A DNA stretch of 46,382 nt from Lachnospiraceae bacterium (lineage in GTDB: Bacteria > Bacillota > Clostridia > Lachnospirales > Lachnospiraceae): the NCBI GenBank assembly GCA_015057615.1, contig SVEA01000060.1, positions 1 through 46,382 of the forward strand. Direction: 5' to 3'. How positions within the stretch are numbered: the stretch's first letter is position 1; every line of letters begins with the position of its first letter. The position numbers and the translations under genes are program-made. The notes under the pieces are model-generated. The model saw only the letters and a program-made list of their open reading frames with translations. It searched no databases and was not told the DNA's origin. Positions 15,072 to 24,533 of the stretch are shown here, piece after piece.

Positions 15072-18000
15072 ATGAATTTTACGCATTTGCATGTACATAC
15101 GGAATACAGCTTGCTGGACGGCTCCGGTAAGATTAAGGAAATGGTGCACCGGACGAAGGAACTAGGGATGGACAGCCTTGCCATCACGGATCATGGTGTG
15201 ATGTACGGTGTCATCGATTTTTATAAAGCTTGTCTGGCAGAAGGCATTAAACCGATTCTCGGCTGTGAGGTTTATGTAGCCCCCAATTCCAGATTTGACC
15301 GGGAGCCGGGAGCCTCCGAGGACCGGTATTACCATTTAATTCTGCTTGCGGAGAATAATATCGGTTACCAGAATTTAATGAAGATCGTATCCAAGGGTTT
15401 TCTTGAGGGCTTCTATTATAAACCAAGGGTGGATTACGAGGTTCTGGAAACCTATCACGAGGGAATCATTGCTCTTAGTGCCTGTCTTGCCGGTGAAGTG
15501 GCAAGTAACCTTCGAAGAGGCTTCTATGCGGAGGCAAAAGAGGTGGCGCTTAAGCTTAGAGATATCTTTGGTGAGAATAACTTCTTTTTGGAGCTGCAGG
15601 ATCATGGTATGGAGGAACAGAAATCGGTGAATCAGGGGCTTCTCAGGATGTCCCAGGACACCGGAATTAAGCTGGTCGCTACGAATGATGTGCACTATAC
15701 CTACAAAGAGGATGCCGAATCCCACGATATTCTGCTCTGTATTCAGACGCAGAAGAAAGTAGCGGATGAAAACCGTATGCGCTATATGGGCGGACAGTTC
15801 TATCTGAAATCACCCGAGGAGATGCTTCAGGTCTTTCCTTATGCAAAGACAGCCTTGGAAAATACATACGAGATCGCAAATCGGTGCAATGTTACGATTA
15901 CCTTCGGAGAGTACAAGCTGCCGGTCTATCCGGTACCGGAATCCTACACAGCTTTTTCGTACCTAACGAAGCTATGCCAGGAGGGAATGAAAAAGCGGTA
16001 TGATGTAATTACCGAGGAGCTGCAGCAGCGGCTGGATTATGAGCTGGATACTATAAAAAGCATGGGCTTTGTGGATTATTTTCTGATTGTCTGGGATTTT
16101 ATCAAGTATGCGAAGGACAATAATATCATGGTAGGACCTGGAAGGGGCAGCGCTGCCGGATCGATCGTTGCCTATTCCCTGGAAATTACGGATATTGATC
16201 CGATCCGGTATCATCTCTTGTTTGAACGTTTCCTGAACCCCGAAAGACTGACGATGCCCGATATCGATATTGACTTTTGCTTTGAACGAAGGCAGGAGGT
16301 TATTGATTATGTTACCAGCAAATACGGAAAGGACCGCGTCGTACAGATCGTAACCTTCGGAACCATGGCGGCAAGAGCAGTGATCCGTGACGTGGGAAGA
16401 GCGCTTGATCTTCCTTATTCGCAGGTGGATACCGTTGCGAAGATGATACCAGCGGAACCAAAAATGACAATAGAGAAAGCGTTGACCATGAATCCGGAAT
16501 TAAAACGGCTCTATGAAGAGGACTCGGAGGTAAAGTATCTGATTACGATGTCACAGCGTCTGGAGGGGCTTCCAAGGCATACCTCCATGCATGCAGCGGG
16601 TGTAGTGATTGGTAAAGAAAGCATTGATGAATTTGTTCCGCTTTCCCGTTCTGCCGATGATTCGATCACGACTCAGTTCACCATGACAACCCTGGAAGAA
16701 CTGGGGTTATTGAAGATGGATTTCCTGGGATTAAGAACCCTGACAGTATTGCAGAATGCGGAAGCACTGATCAATAAGAACGCAAAGGACGAAAAGCCGT
16801 TTTGTTTGAAAGAAATCGACTACGACGATAGTAAGATATATGACCTGATTTCCTCCGGTAAAACGGAAGGTATCTTCCAGTTAGAAAGCTCCGGAATGAA
16901 AAATTTTATGAAGGAGTTAAAGCCCTGCGGTCTGGAGGATGTTATCGCCGGAATTGCACTCTATCGTCCCGGTCCGATGGATTTTATTCCAAAATATATT
17001 AAGGGAAAGAATGCCTCCGGACAGATCATTTACGAGTGTCGGCAGCTGGAGCCGATTCTTTCCCCGACCTATGGCTGTATCGTTTATCAGGAACAGGTTA
17101 TGCAGATCGTTCGGGATCTTGCAGGCTACAGCTATGGACGGAGTGACCTGGTCCGCAGAGCAATGTCCAAGAAAAAAGAATCCGTTATGATAAAGGAACG
17201 GAAGAATTTCGTCTATGGCAACGAAGAAGAGAACGTTCCGGGCTGTATTAAGAATGGTATTTCGGAAGAGGTTGCAAACCATATTTTTGATGAAATGATG
17301 GATTTTGCAAAATACGCATTTAATCGATCCCATGCGGCTGCTTACGCGGTGCTTTGCTATCAGACGGCATATCTAAAATACTACTATCCGGTAGAGTTCA
17401 TGGCAGCACTTATGACTTCGGTGATGGATAATCCCGGCAAGGTTTCAGAATATATCTATAACTGCCGGCAGTTAAGTATTGAGATCCTGCCGCCCGATAT
17501 TAATGAGGGAGATGCGGTATTTACGGTATCTAACGGAGCGATCCGGTATGCCCTGTCCGCTATCAAGGGAGTCGGCAGACCGGTCATTGAAGCGATTGTC
17601 GCGGAAAGGGAAACGGGCGGAAAATATTTAAGCTTAAAGGACTTTGCAACCCGTCTGTCCGGGAAAGAGGTCAATAAGCGAACGGTGGAAAGCTTTATCA
17701 AGGCAGGTGCTTTCAGTAATCTTCATCCGAACCGCAGGCAGCTGATGATGAGCTATATACAGATCTTAGATCAGATCGCGGAGGAAAAGAAGAAGACCCT
17801 TACCGGGCAGATGTCCCTGTTTGATTTTGCCACAGAGGAAGTCCGGCAGGAATATGAATTTACCATGCCCGAGGTGGAGGAATACGGCAAGGAACAGCTT
17901 CTGTCGTTTGAAAAAGAGGTTCTCGGGATCTATGTCAGCGGACATCCGCTGGAGGATTATGTGGACCGGATCAAGAAGCATGCTACCGCCGGTTCCAACG

Positions 18001-18560
18001 ATTTTCAGATCGATGAGGAAGCAGGCAGGTCCGTGGTAAAGGATGGGGATATGCATATCATCGGCGGAATGATAACGGCAAAGTCCGTCAAAAGTACCAG
18101 AAGCAACAGCATGATGGCATTTATCACGCTGGAGGATTTGCTTGGCGTGGTAGAGGTTATCGTATTTCCCAGGGATTATGAAAAATATAAGACGATGCTG
18201 GAGGTTGACCAGAAAATCTTTGTGAAGGGAAAGGTTACCGTCGAGGAGGAAAAGCCGGCAAAATTGATCTGCCAGAAAATCGTGCCCTTTGATCAGATAC
18301 CGCAGGAGCTGTGGATCAAATATCCGGATGTCGATGCCTTTTTAAAGGACGAGCAGATGCTCTATTCGATCCTAAATGAATACGATGGGAACGATTCGGT
18401 TATTATCTTCTGTGAGAAGGAAAAATGCTTAAAACCATTGCCAAAAAGTCGGAGTGTAAAAGCTGGTGGCGTATTAACCGAGCGGTTATATGCAATATAT
18501 TCAAAGGAAAATATTCGAATTACCGAAAAGAGTATTGAAAACATACTTAAAATAGATTAG
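15072..18560 (+). CDS. dnaE: DNA polymerase III alpha subunit DnaE
   Basis: Replicative DNA polymerase of the DnaE class; in Firmicutes it extends primers alongside PolC. The 1162-residue product has an N-terminal PHP domain (HLHVHTEYSLLDG), the palm motif PDIDIDF with catalytic Asp399 and Asp401, a helix-hairpin-helix region and a C-terminal OB-fold domain (around ITAKSVKS...). The ATG at 15072 is chosen because GGAGGCGAG lies just before it and the PHP motif starts at residue 3. pfkA follows after 47 bp on the same strand. Confidence 0.96.
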   Translation: MNFTHLHVHTEYSLLDGSGKIKEMVHRTKELGMDSLAITDHGVMYGVIDFYKACLAEGIKPILGCEVYVAPNSRFDREPGASEDRYYHLILLAENNIGYQNLMKIVSKGFLEGFYYKPRVDYEVLETYHEGIIALSACLAGEVASNLRRGFYAEAKEVALKLRDIFGENNFFLELQDHGMEEQKSVNQGLLRMSQDTGIKLVATNDVHYTYKEDAESHDILLCIQTQKKVADENRMRYMGGQFYLKSPEEMLQVFPYAKTALENTYEIANRCNVTITFGEYKLPVYPVPESYTAFSYLTKLCQEGMKKRYDVITEELQQRLDYELDTIKSMGFVDYFLIVWDFIKYAKDNNIMVGPGRGSAAGSIVAYSLEITDIDPIRYHLLFERFLNPERLTMPDIDIDFCFERRQEVIDYVTSKYGKDRVVQIVTFGTMAARAVIRDVGRALDLPYSQVDTVAKMIPAEPKMTIEKALTMNPELKRLYEEDSEVKYLITMSQRLEGLPRHTSMHAAGVVIGKESIDEFVPLSRSADDSITTQFTMTTLEELGLLKMDFLGLRTLTVLQNAEALINKNAKDEKPFCLKEIDYDDSKIYDLISSGKTEGIFQLESSGMKNFMKELKPCGLEDVIAGIALYRPGPMDFIPKYIKGKNASGQIIYECRQLEPILSPTYGCIVYQEQVMQIVRDLAGYSYGRSDLVRRAMSKKKESVMIKERKNFVYGNEEENVPGCIKNGISEEVANHIFDEMMDFAKYAFNRSHAAAYAVLCYQTAYLKYYYPVEFMAALMTSVMDNPGKVSEYIYNCRQLSIEILPPDINEGDAVFTVSNGAIRYALSAIKGVGRPVIEAIVAERETGGKYLSLKDFATRLSGKEVNKRTVESFIKAGAFSNLHPNRRQLMMSYIQILDQIAEEKKKTLTGQMSLFDFATEEVRQEYEFTMPEVEEYGKEQLLSFEKEVLGIYVSGHPLEDYVDRIKKHATAGSNDFQIDEEAGRSVVKDGDMHIIGGMITAKSVKSTRSNSMMAFITLEDLLGVVEVIVFPRDYEKYKTMLEVDQKIFVKGKVTVEEEKPAKLICQKIVPFDQIPQELWIKYPDVDAFLKDEQMLYSILNEYDGNDSVIIFCEKEKCLKPLPKSRSVKAGGVLTERLYAIYSKENIRITEKSIENILKID

Positions 18561-18607
18561 AATACTTTAGATTGGACTTACTGGAAGAGGAAGTGGAGGT
18601 TGTGATG

Positions 18608-19582
18608 ATGGAAAATAAAGTAAAGACCATTGGAATTTTAACAAGTGGCGGGGATGCACCGGGAATGAACGCTGCAATTCGTGCAGTTGTAAGAACGGCA
18701 TTGCATGCCGGAATAAAAGTAAAGGGTATCCTTCGGGGATATCAGGGCCTATTAGAGGAAGATATTATTGATATGGATGCCAGAAGCGTATCTGATATAA
18801 TTCAACGGGGCGGAACGATTCTATATACGGCACGTTGCCCGGAATTTGTACATGCCGAGGTTCAGGATAAGGGTGCGGGGATCTGTAAAAAGCACGGTAT
18901 TGACGGTCTGGTTGTGATCGGTGGTGATGGTTCCTTTAAGGGAGCGGCTGCTCTTGCAAAACGAGGGGTGAATGCCGTAGGTATTCCAGGAACGATTGAT
19001 CTTGACATTGCATGTACCGATTATACGATCGGCTTTGATACCGCAGTGAATACGGCAATGGCTACGATTGATAAGGTAAGAGACACCTCGACCTCCCATG
19101 AGCGATGCAGCATCATTGAGGTTATGGGAAGATTGGCAGGTCATATTGCATTATGGTGCGGTATTGCCAATGGTGCAGAGGATATCCTTACTGTGGAACG
19201 TTATGATTATGATGAGCAGCGGATCATCAACAGCATTATAGAAAGACGTAAAATAGGAAAGAGACATTACATCATCATCAATGCGGAAGGAGTCGGCGAT
19301 TCCAATGGGATGGCGAAGAGAATTGAAGCCGCTACCGGTATGGAAACAAGAGCAACCATTATCGGATATGCACAAAGAGGCGGTTCTCCGACAGCAATGG
19401 ATCGAGTATATGCATCCACCTATGGAACGAAGGCAGTGGACTTATTAATTGCCGGCGCAAGCAAACGTGTTGTTGCTCATAGAAACGGTCAGTTTGTGGA
19501 TTTTGACATTCAGGAAGCTTTGGCAATGGACAAAGATCTTGACCAGTATATGTACGATATGTCTATCCGTCTTTCCAGATAG
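18608..19582 (+). CDS. pfkA: ATP-dependent 6-phosphofructokinase
   Basis: Phosphorylates fructose 6-phosphate to fructose 1,6-bisphosphate. The 324-residue protein has the ATP-type motif GGDGS (105-109; the PPi-dependent type has GGDDS) and the catalytic motif TIDLD (129-133) with both Asp residues kept, although the Asn between them found in Escherichia coli is Leu. GGAGGT at 18595-18600 favours the ATG at 18608 (7-base spacing) over the adjacent ATG at 18605. It is probably co-transcribed with dnaE, the usual clostridial arrangement. Confidence 0.95.
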   Translation: MENKVKTIGILTSGGDAPGMNAAIRAVVRTALHAGIKVKGILRGYQGLLEEDIIDMDARSVSDIIQRGGTILYTARCPEFVHAEVQDKGAGICKKHGIDGLVVIGGDGSFKGAAALAKRGVNAVGIPGTIDLDIACTDYTIGFDTAVNTAMATIDKVRDTSTSHERCSIIEVMGRLAGHIALWCGIANGAEDILTVERYDYDEQRIINSIIERRKIGKRHYIIINAEGVGDSNGMAKRIEAATGMETRATIIGYAQRGGSPTAMDRVYASTYGTKAVDLLIAGASKRVVAHRNGQFVDFDIQEALAMDKDLDQYMYDMSIRLSR

Positions 19583-19620
19583 TTTAGAGAAAAAATAATG
19601 TAATAGAAATGGAGTATACA

Positions 19621-21378
19621 ATGAGTCATAAGACGAAAAAGTTCTTATCCTATTATCGACCGTATCTTGGGTTGTTTTTTGCAGATATGTTTTTCGCACT
19701 GCTGGCAGCGGCAATTTCTCTGGTATACCCTATAATCGTACGTTACATCACGAATAATGTAATTACCGGGGCGGAGATATCGGAAACGGTACCGACGATT
19801 ATTAAGTTGCTGTTTCTCATGCTTGGACTGATTATTCTCGAGTATATCAGTAATTATTTCATATCCTACAAGGGTCATATCATGGGTGCCAAAATGGAAT
19901 ATGATATGAGAAACGACATCTTTGAACATTATCAGAAGCTGTCCTTTAATTTCTTTGATAACCAGAAAACCGGACAGCTGATGACAAGGATCACCAATGA
20001 CCTGTTTGATATCACGGAGCTATGTCACCATGGTCCGGAGGATCTTGTTATCTCGATTATAAAGTTTGTCGGTGCATTCGTCATTTTAGTCAGGATCAAT
20101 CTGCAATTGACCCTGATTGTATTTGCTTTCCTGCCAATCATGTTCTTCTTTGCATTTCGTATGCGGGGAAGAATGAGTCGTGCATTCCGAAAGAACAGGG
20201 AACGGATTGCAGAGATCAATGCACAGATCGAGGACAATATTTCAGGAATCCGTGTCGTAAAGTCTTTTGCAAATGAATCGGCGGAGATTGATAAATTCCA
20301 GGAAGGAAACTCCAAGTTTGTCGACAGTAAACGAAACAGTTATTGGAATATGGCTGCCTTTCATTCCGGCCTTACCTTATTTACCGGATTGATTAATGTC
20401 GCTGTGATTGCCGGAGGCGGCTTATTTATTGCTTATAAGGTTATCAATATCGGAGATCTGCTTACCTTTATGCTGTATATCAATAACCTGATCGACCCGG
20501 TTAAGAAGCTTATTAGTTTCACAGAGCAGTTCCAGAACGGGATGACCGGTTTTGACCGGTTCTATGAAATTATGAGCATACAACCGGATATCGTGGATAA
20601 ACCGAAGGCACTAACCTTAAAAGATGTCCACGGAGACATTGAATTTAATAATGTTGCATTTAAATACAATGATACCAGTACAGAGGTATTTAAAAACATT
20701 AACCTAAAGGTGAAGGCAGGAGAGTACATGGCGCTTGTCGGATCCTCCGGTGTCGGTAAGACCACTATGTGCAGCTTGATACCAAGATTTTACGAGGTCA
20801 CGGAAGGCAGTATTACCGTTGACGGAACCGATGTCCGCGACATTAAACTGCGTTCCCTAAGAAAAAATATCGGTATTGTCCAGCAGGATGTCTACCTTTT
20901 TGCAGGGACGGTAATGGATAATATCCGTTATGGAAGACTGGATGCAACCGAAGAGGATATTATAGAGGCAGCTAAAAACGCCAATGCCCATGAATTCATT
21001 ATGGAATTACCGGAAGGCTATGAAACCTATATCGGGCAGCGGGGCATTAAGCTCTCGGGCGGACAGAAGCAGCGCTTAAGCATTGCCCGCGTATTTCTTA
21101 AGAATCCACCGATCCTGATTTTTGATGAAGCGACCTCTGCGCTGGATAACGAGAGTGAGAAGGTCGTTCAGGACTCCCTCGAGAAGCTGGCGCATAACCG
21201 TACCACCTTTGTCATTGCCCATCGCCTGTCTACAATCAAGAATGCTAAGAAGATCCTTGTTCTGACCGAGGAGGGCATTAAGGAAACGGGAACCCATGAG
21301 GAACTGATGAAACGAAATGGAATCTATGCCGGACTGTATAAGCTGACCTATGAAAAAAACGGGGAAGCAGGGGCATAA
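19621..21378 (+). CDS. ABC exporter, fused membrane and ATPase domains
   Basis: The 585-residue protein has a six-helix ABC_membrane domain (about residues 10-310) and an ATPase domain with Walker A GSSGVGKT (374-381), signature LSGGQ, Walker B ILIFDEATSALD and the H-loop His in IAHRLST. It is a half-transporter of the MsbA/LmrA/MdlB class that would act as a dimer. Substrate is unknown. GGAG lies 6 bases before the ATG at 19621; an upstream ATG at 19609 lacks a ribosome site. It follows pfkA by 38 bp. Confidence 0.92.
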   Translation: MSHKTKKFLSYYRPYLGLFFADMFFALLAAAISLVYPIIVRYITNNVITGAEISETVPTIIKLLFLMLGLIILEYISNYFISYKGHIMGAKMEYDMRNDIFEHYQKLSFNFFDNQKTGQLMTRITNDLFDITELCHHGPEDLVISIIKFVGAFVILVRINLQLTLIVFAFLPIMFFFAFRMRGRMSRAFRKNRERIAEINAQIEDNISGIRVVKSFANESAEIDKFQEGNSKFVDSKRNSYWNMAAFHSGLTLFTGLINVAVIAGGGLFIAYKVINIGDLLTFMLYINNLIDPVKKLISFTEQFQNGMTGFDRFYEIMSIQPDIVDKPKALTLKDVHGDIEFNNVAFKYNDTSTEVFKNINLKVKAGEYMALVGSSGVGKTTMCSLIPRFYEVTEGSITVDGTDVRDIKLRSLRKNIGIVQQDVYLFAGTVMDNIRYGRLDATEEDIIEAAKNANAHEFIMELPEGYETYIGQRGIKLSGGQKQRLSIARVFLKNPPILIFDEATSALDNESEKVVQDSLEKLAHNRTTFVIAHRLSTIKNAKKILVLTEEGIKETGTHEELMKRNGIYAGLYKLTYEKNGEAGA

Positions 21379-21436
21379 AGCTTTCGATTGTCCTTCCTGA
21401 CAAGTATTGGATTATTCATTTGGTAATACATAACAT

Positions 21437-21534
21437 GAATTTGAGAGTCAAAGCTGAGTTGTAATATCGATTTTATCAATATGCATAATTTATGCATTGA
21501 CAAATAATGGGAGATATATTCCATTTGCAACATG
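21437..21534. repeat. Family B fragment (left arm only)
   Basis: Starts GAATTTGAGAGTCAAAGC, as the left end of family B, and follows the full element for about 100 bp to GCAACATG. The central hairpin and right arm are missing. The copy at 38555 stops at nearly the same place. Confidence 0.7.
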
Positions 21535-21562
21535 TTAATTTTATAGATTACGATAATAGATG

Positions 21563-21714
21563 CAAGAGGGTCTGTGACCTTCCTGTAATACATGGCTGGA
21601 AAATTATCCTATCTGTTTTGTGCCATAAGCAAACAAGTTTGTACGATTATGGTATATGATACGGATACGATGTTTTTTTGATCTGTGTAGGAAGGAAGGT
21701 TACAGACCCTCTTG
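21563..21714. repeat. 152-bp hairpin, family C copy 1
   Basis: Arms start CAAGAGGGTCTGTGACC and pair with 21693-21714 at 21 of 22 positions. The second copy (28602-28754) lies in the opposite orientation. The inner part shares the word CATAAGC-AACAA-TTTGTACG with it. Together with the family B fragment it fills most of the 604-bp gap before the sigma factor gene. Confidence 0.8.
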
Positions 21715-21886
21715 TATTGTTTTATGCTGCCTCATACATTGCTTTTTTGCACATACCGCTTGGAAATGCAGCAGTCCCATTCACTTACAAGCGTTTTGGC
21801 ATTTTTTTTTGGAACGGGTTCGGGAAGAACAGCGTCTAATTATTGCAAACGAAGGAGCATCAAATTCCTGTGAGCCCATTTTAATA

Positions 21887-21916
21887 TTTACAGAGCGGAA
21901 TGAAACAGTGTATACT
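21887..21916 (+). promoter_or_regulatory. Candidate promoter of the ECF sigma operon
   Basis: TTTACA (21887-21892), an 18-bp spacer and TATACT (21911-21916), about 65 bp before the sigma factor ATG. It resembles a housekeeping rather than an ECF-type promoter. Confidence 0.5.
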
Positions 21917-21982
21917 ATATTCAGGTTAGGCATGATAAAGAATGTACTTCAAAATATAGGTATATGACAGGGGGATAGCAGG

Positions 21983-22531
21983 ATGCAGAAAGAACTCCGG
22001 AACGACCTCTTAGAGAATACGGCTGCTTATGATATAGAAGAGTTGATTCGCCAATACGGTAACGATGTATTGCGGACGGCATATATGTATGTCAAGGATA
22101 GTCATACGGCAGAAGATATTTTTCAAGATGTGTTTATTAAAGTAAATCAAAAGCTTTCTACTTTTGAAGGAAACTCTAGTATCAAAACTTGGATCATACG
22201 AATTGCCATCAATACTTGCAAAGATTATTTAAAGAGTGCATGGAATCGAAGAGTAATACCAATGATGGAGTACCAAGAGGATCAGATTGTAAGTGATACA
22301 GATTTTGACAGCGTAGAGAAGCAGGATACGGATGACATTATTAAAAAGGCAGTTTTATCTTTGCCTGCAAAATATAAGGATGTTGTACTCTGCGTTTACT
22401 ATAATGAAATGACGATTGCAGAGACGGCAGCCGTTCTTAAAGTGGCAGAAGGGACCGTAAAAAGCCGCCTTTCAAGAGCCAGACAGAAGCTAAAATCAGT
22501 TTTAGAAGGGAGGATTTCAGATGAACTTTGA
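21983..22531 (+). CDS. RNA polymerase ECF-type sigma factor (SigV-like)
   Basis: The 182-residue sigma-70 family protein has region 2 (around DSHTAEDIFQDVFIKV) and region 4 (around TIAETAAVLKVAEGTVKSRL) and lacks regions 1.1 and 3, which defines the ECF group. AGGGGGAT precedes the ATG. The last 11 bases overlap the next gene, which encodes a single-pass membrane protein and is its likely anti-sigma factor. An envelope-stress role is inferred from that arrangement. Confidence 0.92.
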   Translation: MQKELRNDLLENTAAYDIEELIRQYGNDVLRTAYMYVKDSHTAEDIFQDVFIKVNQKLSTFEGNSSIKTWIIRIAINTCKDYLKSAWNRRVIPMMEYQEDQIVSDTDFDSVEKQDTDDIIKKAVLSLPAKYKDVVLCVYYNEMTIAETAAVLKVAEGTVKSRLSRARQKLKSVLEGRISDEL

Positions 22532-23492
22532 AAATAAAAAAACGGACAATAGTTATTTTGATGATATGAATATTCGGACACATCTGGATACTTCTCTTGA
22601 TTTAAGCGGAATCAGTGTTTCGGAGCAGTTGATTCAGAAAACGCTTCGGGCGATAAAAGAGCAGCCGGTTGGTCCTTCGGAGCAGGAGGATAGCAGCAGG
22701 CATTTCAAACCCATTCCCTGGAAGCGGTATGTCCGCAGTTTAACAGGAGCCGCCGCTGCGGTACTCATTCTGTTTGCCGGATATCATTTTATAAGCAGTG
22801 GTTTCGGTGCTTCCCCAAAATATTCGACAAATAAATCCGCAGACACCGCCCCGGAGGAAGCAGCGAAAAATGACACCCCGAGCTATTTTGCGGCGGAAGG
22901 CAATCCCAAAAGTACAGACAATACCAGTGACAATATGGAATCTAAAATGGATACTACAAAGGAAGCAGAGCAGGATTATAAGATTAAATCTGCCAATCAA
23001 AAGGCGGAACAGGATATGGAAACCGGAACAGCCGATGAAAAAGCAGAGCAGAAATTCGCCCGGGAAGAAGCTTCGGAAGAGCAGACTCAGGATATCGCCG
23101 GTGCTTCCGTAGCGAAGGATGACATGGATCAGGAAGCAGTCGGCTTTCATGAAGTATGTTCCCTTACAGCGGAGTTGACGGAAAGCATAACGATTACGAA
23201 CGAGCTAAGCCAAACTGCACTGACTTTAATAAAGCAGGTGGATATCGCCGAATTCTATTCCCTTATGGAGCAGTATTTCTATAGTAGTTCGGAAGAAAGC
23301 TTGTCCAAGGATCTGTATTATACGATCGAGCTTGATGGGAATGCGTCTAGTGGAATATCCTATCATATCCAAATCGGTAACGTAATAATCGTGGAAGAAA
23401 CGAGCGGTGAGACGAGCCACAGGACTACTTATTCCATGTTAAATCAGGAAGAATTCCTGGGAGAGCTCTCGGATTATATTGATAAATATTAA
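22521..23492 (+). CDS. Probable membrane anti-sigma factor
   Basis: The 323-residue protein has a cytoplasmic N-terminal region (residues 1-72), one membrane segment (about 75-92) and a long extracellular part. The part just outside the membrane is low-complexity and charged, with repeated AEQ-type words to about residue 205, then a more ordered domain of about 110 residues. No zinc-finger anti-sigma motif is visible. The function rests on the 11-bp overlap with the sigma gene and the topology. Confidence 0.7.
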   Translation: MNFENKKTDNSYFDDMNIRTHLDTSLDLSGISVSEQLIQKTLRAIKEQPVGPSEQEDSSRHFKPIPWKRYVRSLTGAAAAVLILFAGYHFISSGFGASPKYSTNKSADTAPEEAAKNDTPSYFAAEGNPKSTDNTSDNMESKMDTTKEAEQDYKIKSANQKAEQDMETGTADEKAEQKFAREEASEEQTQDIAGASVAKDDMDQEAVGFHEVCSLTAELTESITITNELSQTALTLIKQVDIAEFYSLMEQYFYSSSEESLSKDLYYTIELDGNASSGISYHIQIGNVIIVEETSGETSHRTTYSMLNQEEFLGELSDYIDKY

Positions 23493-23565
23493 AGCAGACG
23501 GAAACCGGAAACGAAAATAAAGGGATATCGCATTAACAATTGAAAAGGCGCCACATAGAACTAGA

Positions 23566-23772
23566 ATGTTTATCACATCAATATCTAAAAAGAAGAGTGT
23601 GTGAATTATTATTCCATAAAGAGACCGTTTGTCGCCGTCGGTACTTAGGTTGTGGCAGATAACTATCTGTCACAGCCTTATGTACCGCTATGAGCGACAA
23701 CCGAGTGAGAACGTGTCTTATGTTGGATAATAATCACACACTCTTATTGAAAACCTAAAATGTGATAAACAT
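23566..23772. repeat. 207-bp nested palindrome, family D
   Basis: Ends are ATGTTTATCACAT (23566-23578) and its exact complement (23760-23772). A second inverted pair (AGAGTGTGTGA / TCACACACTCT) lies inside. The apical hairpin at 23627-23701 carries CTTATGTACC opposite GGTACTTAG, the same core as families A and B, with an extended top stem. No target duplication was seen. It fills most of the 375-bp gap 23493-23867. Confidence 0.8.
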
Positions 23773-23782
23773 CATTAACGTG

Positions 23783-23814
23783 AAAAGGGCGTCGTATAAT
23801 TAATGCGACGCCCC
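23783..23814 (-). terminator. Terminator of the small acidic protein gene
   Basis: GGGCGTCG pairs with CGACGCCC around an 11-base A/T-rich loop. On the minus strand it is followed by TTTT, about 55 bp beyond the stop of the gene at 23868-24203. Confidence 0.75.
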
Positions 23815-23867
23815 TTACCTAATAGCATATAAAATCAAAGGAAGCAAAAGAGGTAATGCAGGAAGGC

Positions 23868-24203
23868 TTACTCTGACTGCTCTTTGGTCTCCTCAGTATC
23901 CTGTGAATCAGAAGCATCGTTATCTTCAGAATCTTTTGTACTTGCTGCTTCTAAGTTAACATCTTCGTCTTCGGAATCGTCTTCTTCCTTTGGATTTAAA
24001 TTAATAGGAACATATTCTCTCGTCTCACTGGTTGTTACCTTCTCTTCGTCGTCTTCCTCTTCAAAATCTTCGAAGTCATCCTCAAATTCATCGAAATCAT
24101 CCGAGGCATCTTTCTTAATATAGTTCTTATAAACATAATAGGCACCGGCCGCCAGGGAAGCAAATGAGAGGGCACCAAGCATAAACTTTCCAAATTTTTT
24201 CAT
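23868..24203 (-). CDS. Small membrane-anchored, highly acidic protein
   Basis: The 111-residue protein has an N-terminal Lys-containing hydrophobic segment (about residues 5-27) followed by a tail made largely of Asp, Glu, Ser and Thr, with runs such as EEEDDEE. No domain is recognised. The membrane segment could be an anchor with the tail inside or outside. AAAGGAAG lies 8-9 bases before the ATG on the minus strand. It is divergent from the DUF1622 gene and convergent with the anti-sigma gene. Function unknown. Confidence 0.75.
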   Translation of the reverse strand: MKKFGKFMLGALSFASLAAGAYYVYKNYIKKDASDDFDEFEDDFEDFEEEDDEEKVTTSETREYVPINLNPKEEDDSEDEDVNLEAASTKDSEDNDASDSQDTEETKEQSE

Positions 24204-24458
24204 GTTTTTAATCTTCCTTTCCCGAATTTATTAATAAGTATATACTATTATTTCATTATAATTCGATTTTATTAAAAAAGAAAGTGAAATTTATATAAAA
24301 TATGCTAAAACTTCTAAAATATTGAAGAGAAAAGATAGGAAACAAGGATGTTTCGATTTAATTTAGATATTGTTTAGAATTCCTTTTTTAAGTATAGAAT
24401 TATTTCATTTGTTATCGGCAGCCAGGGTTTTCGAAATCCACATAATTTTATTTAAATC

Positions 24459-24487
24459 TTTACTTTTCAACATAATTATTCTATGAT
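24459..24487 (+). promoter_or_regulatory. Candidate promoter for the DUF1622 gene
   Basis: TTTACT (24459-24464), a 17-bp spacer and TATGAT (24482-24487). The 330-bp divergent gap 24204-24533 is otherwise A/T-rich with nothing else recognised. Confidence 0.45.
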
Positions 24488-24533
24488 AGGTAAAGTATAA
24501 TATTTATGTGTTCGAAGGGAGAAATTAAGTAAA

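Noticed and set aside
21656-21967. Open frame of 103 codons before the sigma factor gene
   Set aside because: Its first part is the right arm of a family C hairpin and it covers the sigma operon promoter; no ribosome site and Cys/Phe-rich translation unlike a real protein.
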